A program made the position numbers and the translations under genes. From Sapria himalayana (lineage: Eukaryota > Streptophyta > Magnoliopsida > Malpighiales > Rafflesiaceae): a DNA stretch of 64,000 nucleotides. The notes under the pieces are model-generated. The model did no database searches, had not been told where the DNA came from, and saw only the letters and a list, made by a program, of their open reading frames with translations. Shown here piece by piece: positions 50,201-64,000 of the stretch (position 1 is the stretch's first letter; the number at the start of each line of letters is the position of its first letter). Where the stretch lies: the NCBI GenBank assembly GCA_029783825.1, contig JAREIK010002466.1, forward strand, positions 168,530 to 232,529. The letters run 5' to 3'.

Positions 50201-53200
50201 ATTATTAAGTAATATATTTTACTTTAATTTTGAATCAATTTGGGTTTTCTAAATATTTTTTAATTAATATCTATCTTATTATTAATAGTTTATTAATTTA
50301 ATTTTTGATCATTATTATAATATCTATCAATAAAATTGTTTATATTGAATTTATATGATATATAATTATTAATATTATTATAACTAAATATTATATTCAC
50401 ATTTCAAAAAATGTTAAATATTATTATATTTTCAAAGGTTATGACCTATGAAAATTAGAAAAAATTACAATTTTTTTTGTCATTTTATTGTTTAAATAAA
50501 ACCTATAAACCTCTAAATGCCTAAAAACATAAATCGCTAAACTCCTAAATGACAAAACATCTAAATAATTAAACAATTAAACTGGTATACATTAATAATA
50601 AATTATAAATTTCATTTTAATTTTTATTCAGTTTAATTTTAAATTTTTATTTTAATTATTTATCAGTTTATTTTTATAGAAATATTAATTACAAAATAAA
50701 TTATTAGTTAGATAGATCTAATTTAAATTAAACCAGTATACCCTAAATAATAAATAATAAAACTCATTTTTCTTCATTATAATTTTATTATTCATTTTAA
50801 GTATGTATTTGTATATTTTTATATAAATATTAATTACAAATAAATTATGATTTAAACAAATATAATTTATATAAATTATTTATCATCAAAAAAATAGATA
50901 AATTTTTAAAAACAAATTTCAAAACAAAAAATTATTATATAGTAATATATTTTGCTTAGCTTCTGAATCATTATAATATTTGTAATTATATTTTAAATCA
51001 TATTTATCTTATTAATAATAGATTATTAATTTATTTTTTGATCATTATTAGAATATTTATCAATAAAAATGTTTATATTGAATTTATATGATATATAAAT
51101 TTAATAATTATTATAACTAAATATTGTATTTAATTTTGAAAAAAGTTTTAAAATTTTTATATTTTCAAAGATTATAACCTTTGAACATGTGAAAAAATAA
51201 AAAATATATATTTTTTTGTTATTTCATTGTTTAAATAAAACCTATACACCACTAAATGCCTAAACACTTAAATCACAAAACTACAAAATAGCGTTACCCC
51301 TATATAGATAATCATTTAAACTGGTATACCCTAAATAATAATTAATAAATCTCATTTTTATTTGTTTTCATTAAAATTAAAAAAAATCATTTTGATTTTT
51401 AGTTTTTTATTTGTATATCTGTATTAATTATAAAATAAATTATGAGTTACAAATATAATTTAAAAAATTATTTTTCATTAAAAAATAGATAAGCTTATAA
51501 AAATCATAAAAATTTAAAAACAAATAATTATTATTTAGTGATATATTTTGTTTTGCTTTTGAATCATTTTATGTTTTGATATTATATTTTAAGTAATATC
51601 AATCTTATTCATAATAGATTTTTAATTTATTTTTTGATAATTATTAGAATATCTATCAATAAAATTGTTTATATTGAATTTATATGATATATAATTATTA
51701 TGTTTTTTATAAATATATATTGTATTCACTTTTCAAAATAAATTTAAAAATTATTATATTTTCAAAGGTTATAACCTTAAAAAATGAGAAAAAATAATAA
51801 AAATAAATTTTTTGTTATTACATTTTTAAAATAAAACCTATATATCATTAAATGCTTACTTACTTAAATTAGTAAGCTCATAGACCCCAAAACCCCTAAA
51901 TACATAAACCTTTTAATAGCTATATACTACTTAATAAATAATAAATCTCATTTTTATTTCTATTTATTATAATTTTAAATATTCATTTTAATTATTTATA
52001 GTTTATTTATTTATAAAAATTAATTACAAAAAAAATTTTGAGTGAGTACAAATATTATTTAAATAATTTATTTTTAATCAATAAAAAATATAAGCTTATA
52101 AAAAGAAGGAAATATTTGAAAATTTAATATTATTATTTAGTAATATATTTTGATTTGATTTTGAATCATTTTGTGTTATGTAAATATATTTTAATTAATA
52201 TTTATATTATTAATAATAGTTTATTAATTTAATTTTTGATCATTATTATACTATCTATCATTAAAATTGTTTATATTGAATTTATATGATATATAATTAG
52301 TAAGATTAATATAATTATACATGGTATTCACATTTCAAATAATTTTAAAAATTATTTTATTTTTAAAGGTTATAACCTTTGAAAATCATATAAAACCAAA
52401 AAAAAAATTTTTTTATTATATAAAAAAAACTATAAACCACTAAATTCCTAAAACATAAATTGCTAAACTCCTAAATGACAAAACCCCTAAATTAACAATC
52501 CATTAAACTGGTATACCATTTATAATAAATCATAAATCTCATTTTAATTTGTATTCATTATAATTTTAAATATTCATTTTAATTATTTATTAGTTTATTT
52601 TTATAGAAATATTAATTGCATATTAAATAAAGAGTGAGACAAATATAATTTTAATAATTTATTTTTAATCAAAAAATAAATATAAGATTATAAAAAGAAG
52701 TAAAAATTTAAAAACAAAAAATATCATTTATTAATATATTTTACTTATATTTTGAATCATTATAGGTTTTGCATTTATATTTTAATTGCTATCAATCTTA
52801 TTAATAATAGTTTATTACTTTATATTTTGATCATTATTATAATATATATCAATAAAATTACTTATATTGAATTTAAATGTCTTATAAATATTAAGATTAT
52901 TATAACTAAATATTATATTTACATTTGAAAAAAATTTTAAAATTATTATATTTTCAAAGGTTATAACCTTCAAAAATGATAAAAAATCACAAAAATAATT
53001 TTTTTTATTATTTTATTATTTATATAAAACATATAGACCACTAAATGCCTAATCATTTAAATATCTATACTCATTAACCCCAAAAGCCCCTAAATACTTA
53101 AACCATTAAACCTATATAACGTAAATAATAAATTATCAATTTCATTTTTATTTGTATTCATTATAATTTTAAATATTTATTTTAATTATTTTTTAGTTTA

Positions 53201-56200
53201 TTTTTTATAGAAATATTAATTATAAAATAAATAATGAGTTAGACATCTAATTTAAATATATTATTTTTTATGAAAAAAATTAAGCTTATAAAAATAAACT
53301 AAATTTCAAAAATTTTAAATTTTATTTAGTAATATAATTTACTTTGATTTTGAATTATTTTGGGTTCTGCAAATATATGTTAATTAATATCTATCTTATT
53401 AATAATAGTTTATTAATTTTTTTTTCGATCATTATAATAATATATATTAATAAAATTTTTATATTAAATTTACATCAAATATAATTATTAAGATTATTAT
53501 TACTAAGTATTGTATTCAAAGGTTATAACCTTTGAAAATCACGAAAATTCATAAAAATAAATTTTTTGTTATTACATTGATTAAATAAAACATATAAACA
53601 CCTAAATGTGCAAACATATAAATCAATAAACTCCTTAACCCCAAAACCACAAAAAACTTAAACCATTAAATATGTATACCCTAAATAATAAATCATAAAT
53701 CTCTTTTTTATTAGTATTCATTATAATTTTAAATATTCATTTTAATTATTTATCAATTTATTTTTATAGAAATATTAATTACTAAATAAATTATTAGTGA
53801 GACACATATAATTTAAATAATTTATTTTTCATCAAAAAAATATATATGCTTATAAAATGAGGCAACATTTTTTTTCAAAAAAATAATTATTTAGTAATAT
53901 ATCTTATTTTGATTTTCAATTTATTTTAGATTCTACAATTATATTTTAATTTATATCATTCTTATTAATACTAGTTTATTAATTTATTTATTGATCATTA
54001 TTATAATATCTACTAATAAAATTATTTATATTTAGTTTACATTATATATAATTAATAAGATTATTATAACTAAATATTATATTCACATTTAAAAAAATTT
54101 AAAATTATTATATTTACAAAGGTTACAACCTTCAAAAATTAAAAAAAATTCAAAAAATTAAATTTTTTGTTTTTTAATTCTTTAGATAATAACTATAAAT
54201 CACTAAAGGTCTAAACACTTAAATCACTAAACTCCTGAACCAAAAAACACCTAAATACTTAAACCATTAAACCGGTATATCCTGAAGAATAAATAATAAA
54301 TCTAAATTTTATTTGTATTCATTATAATTTAAATATTTATTTAATTATTTATTAGTTTATGATTATAGAATTATAAATTACAAAATAAATTATGAGTAAG
54401 ACAAATTAATTTAAATAACTTATTTATAATAACAAAAATATAAAGTTATAAAAAAAGCAAAACATTAAAAAAAGTATTATTAAGTAATATATTTTACTTT
54501 GATTTTGAATAAATTTAGATTTTGCAAATATATTTTAAATAATATCTATCTTATTAATAATAGTTTATTAAATTTTTTTTGATCATAATTATAATATCTA
54601 GCAATGTAATTATTTATATTGAATTTAAATGACTTATAATTATAAAGATTATCATAACTAAATATTATATTTACATTTGAAAAAAATTTAGAAATTATTA
54701 TATTTTCAAAGGTTATAACCTTCAAAAATTAAAAAAATAATAAAAATAAATTTTTTGTTATATCATTGTTTAAATAAAACTTATAAACCACTAAATGCCT
54801 AAACACTTAAACCTTTAAACTACTAAACACAAAAGCCCCTAAATAGTTAAACCTTTAAACTAGTAAACCTTAAATATAATTTAAATAATTTATTAAAATA
54901 TTAATTACAAAATAAATTATGAGTGATACAAATATAATTTAAATAATTTATTTTTCATCAAAAAAAATATAAGCTTATAAAAAGAAGCAAAAACTAAAAA
55001 AATTATTATTTAATAATAAATTTTACTTGGATTTTGAATATTATTTAGGTTTTTCAATTATATTTTAATTTATATCAATCATATTAATAATCATCATATT
55101 AATTTATCTTTTGATAATTATATCATATCTATGAATATAAATTGTTTATATTTAGTTTATATTAATATAATTATAATGATTATATTACTAAATATTGTAT
55201 TCACAGTTTTTAAAAATTAATAAATTATTATATTTTCAAAGGTTATAACCTTTGAAAATGTAGAAAAATAATCAAAAATAATTTTTTGTTATTTCATGTT
55301 TAAATAAAACCTATAAAACCGACTAAATGACTAAAAATATAAATCGACTAAAGTCATAAACGAAAAAACTTCTAAATACTTAAATATTAAACTGGTATAC
55401 CATTAATAATAATTCATAAATCTCATTTTAATTTTTATTCAGTATAATTTTAAATTTTTATTTTAATTATTTATCAGTTTAATTTTTATAGAAATATTAA
55501 TTACAAAATAAATTATTAGTAAGACATATCTAATTTAAATTAAACTCGTATACCCTAAAATAATAAAGAATAAATATCAATTTTTTTCATTATAATTTTG
55601 ATAATATTCATTTAAGTATTATTTGTTTATTTTATATAAATATTAATACAAAATAAATTATGCAGTTAGCACAAATATAATTTATATAAATTAATTTTCA
55701 TTCAAAAAAATATAGATAAACTTTTAATAGAAAAAAAATTTCAAAACAAAAAATATATATAGTTAATATATTTTGATTTGCTTCTTGAATCATTTTAGGG
55801 TTTTTGTAATTATATTTTAATTGATATCTATCTTATTAATAATAGATTATTAATTTATTTTTTGATCATTTTTAGAATATTTATCAATGTAATTGTTTAT
55901 ATTGAATTTATATGATATATATAAATGGTTATCATAACTAAATATTGAATTCACATTTGAAAAAAATTTAAAAATTATTATATTTTCAAATGTTATAACC
56001 TTTGAAAATCAAAAAATAATAAAAATAAATATTTTGTTATTTTAATTTTTAAATAAAACCTATAAACCACTAAATGCATACACAGTAAAATCAGTAAACT
56101 CCTAAGTCCCATAATGCCTAAATACATAAACCATTAAACTGCTATATACTACTTAATAATTAAGAAATCTAATGTTTATTTCAATTTATTATTTTTTTAA

Positions 56201-56543
56201 ATATTCATTTTAATTATTTATAAGTTTATTTTATAGAAATATTTATTACAAAATAAATTATGAGTGCGATAGATATAATTTAAATAATTTATTTTTAATC
56301 AAAAAAATATATACTCTTATAAAAGAAGTAAAATTTTAAAAATAAAATTATTATCCAGTATAGTTTTTACTTTAAATTTTGAATCAATTTGGGTTTTTGT
56401 AAATATGTTTTAAATTAATATCATTTATGAATATAGATTATTAATTTAATTGTTTGATCATTATTATAATATCTATCCATTAAATTGTTCATATTGAATT
56501 TATAGAATATAATAGATTAGTAAGATTAAATATTAAATAAAAC
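44275..56543 (-). repeat. AT-rich satellite array, - orientation (longest uninterrupted stretch)
   Basis: Palindromes fall near 44852, 45439, 46044, 46635, 47213, 47638, 48233, 48767, 49248, 49842, 50437, 51168, 51765, 52366, 52960, 53521, 54118, 54711, 55242 and 55990. Most intervals are 560-605 bp. The 731- and 748-bp intervals carry the chimeric junction (near 50705 and 55530). Matching variant words such as ACTTACTTAAATCAGTAAGC near 44935 and its relative near 51860 are about 6.9 kb apart. Short or fused monomers occur near 46970-47040 and 47370-47480. The frame 47959-48309 is low-complexity and noncoding. The last 180 bp before hAT-2 is rearranged. Confidence 0.9.
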
Positions 56544-57124
56544 GTGACTGAGTTGTGTGCTTAATTTGGTTCTTTTTTTTTCACAAGTTGGCTTTGTTCA
56601 GTCGAGTGAAAGTAAACAATAATAGCAATACTACATGTTTTAAATAATTACTTAAAATATTAAAGAATATCTAAAGATGACCGCAAATATTGGTAGCAGT
56701 AATTACTACTTTTGTAATTGCTAAAATTAGGGAGCTTAATATAACAAAAAAAAATACAACTAATAACAACTATGATAATTATCATTTCAAAGGTCCGTCC
56801 CGGAACAGCAACGAAAATCCAAACCAAATTAATTATCTCTTCTACAACTCCTCCCTTTTCTTCCTCCACTATAGAAGGATAACCAAAGATGAAAACGTGT
56901 TAATCATGTAGACATAAATTTCTAAGATGATAGAGTAATAAAAAAACAAAATATTACCTTATAAAATTTAATACACCCATTCCAAATTTAGTTGGCGAAC
57001 TATAGTTGTAAAAATATTTGGATCTTGTGACCTCTCTGAAAATTGTAATTGAACGAAATTTTTATTAAATTGAATGAATAAAAGAAGTAAAAGTGAAATT
57101 AAAATTATCAAGATTTGTATACTG

Positions 57125-59257
57125 ACCCGATTCATTATCATCAAGGTCTTGAACTAATTCTTCAATTTAAATAGGTTTGTTTGAGCTTCTCAACCAATCT
57201 TGTAGACATATGAGAACTTCAGCTATAATAGGTGTTAAAGAACTCCTAAATTTATCTAAAGTTCTCCCACAATTGCTATATGTAGATTCGTAGGAAACAG
57301 TAGATGCTTGGATAGAAAATACATCCCTTGCTACATTTGCCAAAGAAGGATAACTAACCTCATTTACATTCCACTAGTTTAGAAGATCAAAATCAATTCT
57401 ATTTTTTTCAAGTTTGTCCTCCAAGTACCTATCCAACACTTCCAAAGCTGCAACTTCTTGTTCTTTCTCCAATTCAACAAAAAAAATCAACATAAGTATC
57501 ACTACCATCAAAGAAATCAACATTTTTCTTCAACACAGTAGAAGAGAAATTATTATCTTTTGATTCATCTTCATTTAAATCATTATAATCATATATCATC
57601 TCATTTAAGGCATTTATAACCTTTTTCACCAAATTTTTAGCCAATTCCTCTCCATAATGCTAAGTGTACTTAACCTTGAGATATTTGAGCTTATATCTAG
57701 GATCCAGCACTACTGCTACCAAAAGCATAATATTTGTTGACTGAAGAGAACCCCAATATTTGTTGAATTTATGCCTCATATTCATACGCATTTCAGACAC
57801 CATTGTATCTATACTATTTTCATAGAGCACAATTTTTTTAAAAAATTAAAATAATCTAAGGAAAATAAACACTAGAGGTAAAATATTATGAGCCAGAAAA
57901 TTTACAAGTTACCTCATAAAAAGTTTTCAAGAAACGAGCCAAAATTTTGGCGTTTGTTCAGTCTCTCTCAGTTGGAATGTTTGAACCAAACTCCTTTAAA
58001 AATCTTTTGTCTTTGTCCTACAACTTATCAAATTCTTTTTGATATTTTATATCATTTTGTAGCATCAAATAAGTTGAATTCCATCTTGTAGGACAATCTA
58101 ATTGCAATGAAGATCCATATGTCAAGTTTGCTTCTTCAACACATAACTTAAACATATCTAATCTTTTAGGACTGCTCCTCACATATTTCACCACACCTCT
58201 AATTTTTTGAATAGCACCCTCAACTACTGCAATGCCATCTCTGACAATTAAGTTTAGGATATGAGCACAACATCTCATATGAAAATGCTCGCCCCTCAAA
58301 GGTACAACACTTTTCTTCACAAGCCTTTTTTTTATATTAGTTCAACTACAACATCATTATTTGTTGTATTGTCAATAGTAATTCAGATCAACTTTCTCAA
58401 ACCCCATTCATTCATGCAAAACTCAATAGCATTTCTAATAATAACTTCAACGTGACTTTTAATTACACAAAAGTTCAATAGCCTTTTATGCATATTCCAT
58501 TGAAAATCAATTGAATGAACAGCCAAACATATATAAGACAAATTTTGAATGCTAGTCCAAGTGTCGGTAGTCAATGAAACTTTATAACAATGAGATGGTA
58601 TGCTATCAAATAATTTTTTCTTTTCCTTCACAAACAAAGAAAAACAATCCCTTAGTATGGGGTGCCTAGATGGAGTTTTAAATTGAGGCACACTAACTTC
58701 ACAAAACTTTTTAAACTCATCCCTCTCAACAAAACAAAAAGGCAATTCATCTTTTATGATCATTTTCACCAAAGCCTTCCTAACTAGTTGTTGATCAAAT
58801 TACCAACAAGTTAATTTGTTATCTTCTGAACTAGTACCTTTAGTGAAACTCAACAAAGATTGTGACTTGTCTTTACCTTTGTGAGCTTCTATTAAGTCTT
58901 TTTTATGTGGAAATTTCCTATCAAGTATTTCCATAAACCCAAAGTACCTTGATCACATTTTGCCAAATATTCTTTCCTACACCATATACAAGCTACCCTT
59001 CTAGTTTCATTTCCCTCTGAATCAACTAATATCTCATAAGTTTCCCTCACATTAGACTTATACTTTTTATGAGCTAGAGGTTCAGATGTACCTTGACTTT
59101 CTTTTACAATTGGAATTAAAGAACCTACCATAACAATAGTAGGGTTCATGAAAAGTTGATGATTGGATTTACCAGTACTTCGATCATTTGAGATGTGATC
59201 ATCTTCAATTTATTGTATTTTTTGTTTACCACTGGATTGTGCCATCTTCATTGCCAT
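57125..59257 (-). pseudogene. hAT transposase, BED-finger type (broken), hAT-2
   Basis: Same gene as in hAT-1, reading leftward from the ATG at 59257. It keeps some parts that hAT-1 has lost: CPTRWNSTYLML (about 58060-58100), the tryptophan in QDWLR (near 57195), and an unbroken SLTTDTWTS-to-IDFQWNMHKR stretch (about 58480-58595). Its own breaks are a 10-bp deletion near 58920 just after the finger that shifts the frame, a stop at 58800-58802, a stop at 58383-58385, and indels near 58340 and 57830. Two stops are shared with hAT-1: codon 16 (59210-59212) and the one after KFSGS (57886-57888). The finger Tyr in place of His is also shared. The gene is not functional. Confidence 0.92.
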
Positions 59258-59401
59258 TAATTAATATGATATGTTAAGCATAAATACATATAAATATTTC
59301 AAACAAGCAAGCTCTACAAAACTGACTCTAACACATTCAGCTCACTCATTCGGCCCAACCACAACACCACAACCAATACTCAACAAAACTGACTAAGACA
59401 C

Positions 59402-59425
59402 ATAATAATAATAATAATAATAATA
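59402..59425. repeat. (AAT)n microsatellite in the hAT-2 leader
   Basis: About eight ATA/AAT units. hAT-1 has only ATTAATTATTATTAAG at this place (near 32236), so it expanded in this copy. Confidence 0.9.
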
Positions 59426-59768
59426 AATAATCACTTAATTCTCGTCAGAAAAACAAACCAAAAGGCTGGTGGCATCTGAGACACGGTGGAGGCATCCAGA
59501 AGTGCGACGGACAAGGGCTGAACCTAACTGAACATGGCGGGAATGGCATGAGGTGGCCTAGAACTTGTCGGAACAGCAATAGGTGCGTCGGAATTGGATG
59601 GTGAGTAGATATTTGGTGGTTCTCGGGATGGTTATTGCTTAAGATCCGAAACCATCCCTAAAGAAAAAATATGTGACAAAATGGGCCGAGAAAAGTCAAA
59701 TTCAATATATTTTTCTCAGTCCCGATTCTTTCGGGACAAGACTTCTAGTTGGGTCGCGAATCTCTGAG

Positions 59769-59785
59769 TCCCGTGAGCAGCCCTA
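59769..59785 (-). repeat. hAT-2 5' terminal inverted repeat
   Basis: The reverse complement reads TAGGGCTGCTCACGGGA, two differences from the hAT-1 3' repeat TAGGGGTGCTCATGGGA. Confidence 0.9.
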
Positions 59786-59793
59786 CTAAATGC
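59786..59793. repeat. Target site sequence beside hAT-2
   Basis: CTAAATGC, the reverse complement of GCATTTAG, the hAT-1 left target duplication. The partner at the other end was lost with the 3' end. Confidence 0.85.
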
Positions 59794-62700
59794 ATATAAA
59801 GTTAAATCAGTAAACTCCTAAATCCCATAATGCCTAAATACATAAACCATTAAACTACTAAATACTACTTAATAATTAATAAATCTATTTTTTATTGCTA
59901 TTTATTGTATTTTTAAATATTCATTTTAATTATTTATTAGTGTATTTATTTAGAAATATATATTACAAAATAAATTATGAATGGGAGAAATATAATTTAA
60001 ATAATATATTACTTATCTAATAAAAATATAAGCTTATAAAAGAAGTAAAAATATAAAAATTATTATCATGTAATATAAGTTACTTTAATTTTGAATCAAT
60101 TTGGGTCTTGTAAATATTTTTTAATTAATATCTATCTTAATATTAATAGTTTATAAATTTAAATTTTGATCATTATTATAATATCTATCAATAAAATTAT
60201 TTATATTAAATTTATATGATAATAATTATTAAAATTATTATAACAAAATATTTTATTAAAATTTTAAAAAATTTTAAATATTATTATATTTTCAAATGTT
60301 ATAACCTATGAAAATGATAAAAAATTATAGAAATTTTTTTTGTTATTTTATTTTTTAAATAAAACCAATAAACCACTAAAAGCCTAAAGACATAAATCGC
60401 TAAACTCCAAACGACAAAACCTCTAAATACTTAAATCATTAAACTGGTATACATTAATAATAAATCATAAATCTAATTTTAATTTTTATTTATATAATTT
60501 TAAATTTTTATTTAAATTATTTATCAATCTATTTTATAAAAATATTAATTACAATATAAATTATTAGTGATATAGATCTAATTAAAATTAAACCTGTATC
60601 CCTAAATAATAAATAATAAATCTCATTTTTTTTCATTATAATTTTAATTATTTATTTGTTTATTTATATATAATTATTAATTACAAAATAAATTAAGTTA
60701 GACAAATATAATTTATATAAATTATTTTTCATCAAAAAATTATTGATAAACATTTAAAAAAAAAAAAATTTTCAAAACAAAAAATTATTATATAGTAATA
60801 TATTTTGCTTTTCTTCTGAATCATTTTAGGTTTTGTAATTATATTTTAATTGATATCTATGGTATTAATAATAGGTTATTAATTTATTTTTTGATCATTA
60901 TTAGAATATTTATCAATAAAATTATTTATATTGAATTTATATGATATATGGATATAATGATTATTATAACTAAATATTGTATTCACATTAAAAAAAAATT
61001 AAATATTATTATATTTTCAAAGGTTATAACCTTTGAAAAAATAAAAAAATAATAAAAATAAATTTTTAATTATTTTATTTTTTTAATAAAACCTATATAC
61101 CACAAAATGAATACACAATTAAATTAGGAAATGTTTAAACATCATAATGCCTAAATAAATAAACCATTAAACTGCTATATACTACTACTTAATAATTAAT
61201 AAATCAAATTTTTATTTCTATTTATTATAATTTTAAATATTCATTTTATTTATTTATTAGTTTATTTTTATAGAATTATTTATTACAAATTAAATTATGT
61301 GAGCGACATATATATTTTAATTAATTTATTTTTTTTCAAAAAAAATATATGCTTATAAAAGAAGTAAAAATTTAAAAATTAAAAATTATTATCCAGTAAT
61401 ATACTTTCCTTTAATTTTGAATCAATTTGGGGTTTGTAAATATTTTTTAATTAATATTAATCTTTTTTTTAATAGTTTATTAACTTAAATTTGATCATTA
61501 TTATATTATCTATCAATAAAATTGTTTATATTGAATTTATATGATATATATTATTATATTATTATAACTAAATATTGTTTTCACATTTCAAAACATTTTA
61601 AATATTATTATATTTTCAATGGTTATAACCTATGAAAATGAGAAAAAATTATAATTTTTTTTTGTTATTTTATTATTTAAATAAAACCAATAAACCATTA
61701 AATGCCTAAAAACATAAATTGCTAAATTCCTAAACGACAAAACCTCTAAATACTTAAACCATTAAACAGGTGTACATTAATAAAAAATCATCAATCTCAA
61801 TTTAATTTTTATTAAGTATAATTTAAATTTTTATATTAATTATTTTTCACTTTATTTTTATAACAATATTAATTACAAAATAAATTATTAGTGCGACAGA
61901 TCTAATTTAAATAATTTATTTTTCATCAAAAAAAATATATATCCTTATAAAAAGAGGCAAAATTTTAAAAACAAAATTTTATTATTTAGTAATATATTTT
62001 ATTTCTATTTTGAATCATTTTTGTTTTTGCAATTATATTTTAATTTATATAATTCTTATTAATAATAGTTTATTAATTTTTTATTGATCATTATTATAAT
62101 ATCTATTAATAAAATTATTTATATTGAGTTTACATTATATATAATTATTAAGATTATTATTACTGAATATTATATTCACATTTAATTAAAATTAAAAATT
62201 ATTATAATTTCAAAGGTTATAACCTTCAAAAATTAAAAAAAAAATCAAAAAATTAAATTTTTTATTTTTTAATTTTTTAAATAAAAACTTTAAATCACTA
62301 AAGGCCTGAACACTTAAATCACTAAACTCCAAAATACCTAAATACTTAAACCATTAAACTAGTATATCCTGAATAAAAAATAATAAATCTCTATTTAATT
62401 TTTATTCATTATAGTTTTAAAAATTCATTTTAATTATTTATTAGTTTATTTTTATTGAATTATAAATTAAAATAAATTATGAGGGAGACAAATATAATTT
62501 AAATAATTAACTTTTAATAAAAAAAATAACCTTATTAAAAGAAGCAAAACATCAAATAAATTATTATTTAGTAATATATTTTATTTTGATTTTGAATAAA
62601 TTTACATTTTGCCATATATTTTAAATAACATCTTTCTTATTAATAATAGTTTATTAATTTATTTTTTGATCATTAATATAATATCTATCAATATAATTGT

Positions 62701-64000
62701 TTATATTGAATTTACATGATATATAATTATTAAGATTATCATAACTAAATATTGTATTCACATATAAAATAATTTTAAAAATTGTTATATCTTCAAAGGT
62801 TATAACCTTCAAAAATGATAAAAAATAATAAAAATAAATTTTTTTTATATCATTGTTTAAATAAAACTTATAAACCATTAAATGCCTAAAGACAAATCTC
62901 TAAACTCCTAAACCCTGAAGCCCCTAAATACTTAAACCTTTAAACTCGTAAACCTTAAATATAATTTAAATAATATATTGAAAAATTAATTACAAAATAA
63001 ATTATGAGTGATACAAATATAATTTAAATAATTTATTTTTCATCAAAAAATATACAAGCTTTTAAAAAGAAGTAAAAACAAAAAAACAAAAATTAATATT
63101 TAGTAATAAAATTTAAATTGTTTTTGAATCATTTTAGGTTTTTTAATTATATTTTAATTTATATCTATCATATTAATAATAACATATTAATTTTATTTTT
63201 GATAATTGATATCATATCTATCTATAAATTGTTTATATTTAGCTTATATTATAAATAATTAAATTGATTATTATTACTAAATATTGTATTCACATTTTAA
63301 AAAAATTTAAAATTATTATATTTTCAAAGGTTATAACATTTGAAAATGTGAAAAAAAAAAACAAAATATTTTTTTTGTTATTTCATTGTTTAAATAAAAC
63401 CATAACCACTAAATGCCTAAATATAAATCGCTAAACTCCTAAACTATAAAATCTAAATACTTAAACCATTAAACTGGTAAACATTCAATATAATTCATAA
63501 ATCTCATTTTAATATTTATTAAGTATAATTTTAAATTTTTATTTTAATTATTTATCAGTTTATTTTTATAGAAATATTAATTACAAAATAAATTATTAGT
63601 GAGACAAATATAATTTAAATAATTTATTTTTCATCAAAAAAGATATGAGTTTATAAATATAAACACAATTTTAAAAACAAAAATTTATTATTTATTAAAA
63701 TATGTTATTTTGATTTTATATCATTTTAGATTTTGCATTTATATTTTAATTATATCATTCTATTTAATATAGTTTATTAATTATTTATTGATCATTATTA
63801 TAAATCTATAATAAAATTATTTATATTGAGTTTACATTATATATAATTATTAAGATTTTTATAACTAGATATAATACTCACATTTAAAAAATTAAAAATT
63901 ATTATATTTTCAAAGGTTATAACCTTCAAAAATAAAAAAAAAACAAAAATTAAATTTTTTGTTTTTTATTCTTTAAATAAAACTATAAATCACTAAAGGC
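59794..64000 (-). repeat. AT-rich satellite array, - orientation (right end of window)
   Basis: Palindromes fall near 60296, 61023, 61620, 62213, 62797, 63326 and 63915. The 727-bp first interval is the chimeric type (junction near 60570). The first 0.8 kb matches the 5' flank of hAT-1 in reverse. The match fades at about 61.0 kb, and no block is found at the distance where block copy 3 stands from hAT-1. The frame 62654-62878 (-) is an AT-rich shadow. Confidence 0.9.

Larger units (their letters stand above)
56544..59785 (-). mobile_element. hAT-superfamily DNA transposon hAT-2 (3' end lost)
   Basis: Inverted relative of hAT-1 over its whole length except the 3' end. It stops at CTGAGTTGTGTGC, equivalent to about 35119 in hAT-1, so about 390 bp including the 3' terminal repeat is missing. 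The 5' terminus at 59769-59785 is well kept. It stands at exactly the same base of the same monomer variant as hAT-1, and its 5' flank matches that of hAT-1. It is therefore a copy made by segment duplication and not a second insertion. The satellite left of the broken end is not the hAT-1 3' flank. Confidence 0.93.

Noticed and set aside
56544..59785. hAT-2 as an independent insertion at a hot spot
   Set aside because: Shared stops, shared finger change and a shared private flank variant are better explained by segment duplication.
1..64000. CRISPR array or other prokaryotic system
   Set aside because: Repeats are long diverged plant-type satellites. No short regular repeat-spacer pattern and no bacterial genes are present.
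1..64000. Plant mitochondrial or plastid origin of the AT-rich DNA
   Set aside because: No organellar gene, tRNA or rRNA is seen, and the sequence is tandem satellite with nuclear hAT insertions.

Overview
This window is plant-type nuclear heterochromatin with no intact gene. Three things point to a flowering plant: decayed TTTAGGG-like arrays, two hAT transposons with plant-style transposase motifs (BED finger, RCCAHILNLIV, PTRWNST, hAT dimerisation domain), and the absence of any bacterial or organellar gene. I cannot name the species. A centromeric, pericentromeric or knob-like position is an inference.

About three quarters of the window is one very AT-rich satellite with a monomer of roughly 530-600 bp. 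Each monomer carries a run of about ten octamers (consensus near TTTAGNGG), then a palindrome centred on CAAAGGTTATAACCTTTG, then a longer AT-only tail. Palindrome spacing shows a higher-order order: intervals near 590 bp are interrupted by a short one (378-399 bp) followed by a long one (730-757 bp) that holds a chimeric, truncated monomer. The array changes strand several times: + from 1 to about 12.09 kb, - from 12.2 to 22.0 kb, a three-flip mosaic at 22.1-22.56 kb, + to 40.12 kb, then - to the end.

A more GC-rich block of about 2.46 kb sits in the satellite at one fixed monomer position. Copies 1 (2.9-5.35 kb), 2 (12.6-15.06 kb, inverted) and 3 (27.03-29.5 kb) are full length. Copy 4 (38.86-40.12 kb) is cut at both ends, and its right break is a strand-switch point. 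Copy 5 (43.69-44.27 kb, inverted) keeps both ends but has lost about 1.9 kb inside. A small duplicated fragment lies at 21.99-22.13 kb. Full copies and their flanks are collinear for at least 0.9 kb, so the block appears to spread with the satellite rather than by its own transposition.

Two hAT elements are present. hAT-1 (31815-35511, +) has both 17-bp terminal inverted repeats and an 8-bp target duplication. hAT-2 (56544-59785, -) has its 5' end but has lost its 3' end. Both sit at the same base of the same monomer variant and share two stop codons and a changed zinc-finger residue, so they descend from one insertion copied later as part of an inverted segment. Both transposase genes are dead. 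The window therefore records the history of an array (monomer, higher-order unit, block, dead hAT, inverted duplication), not a set of working genes.
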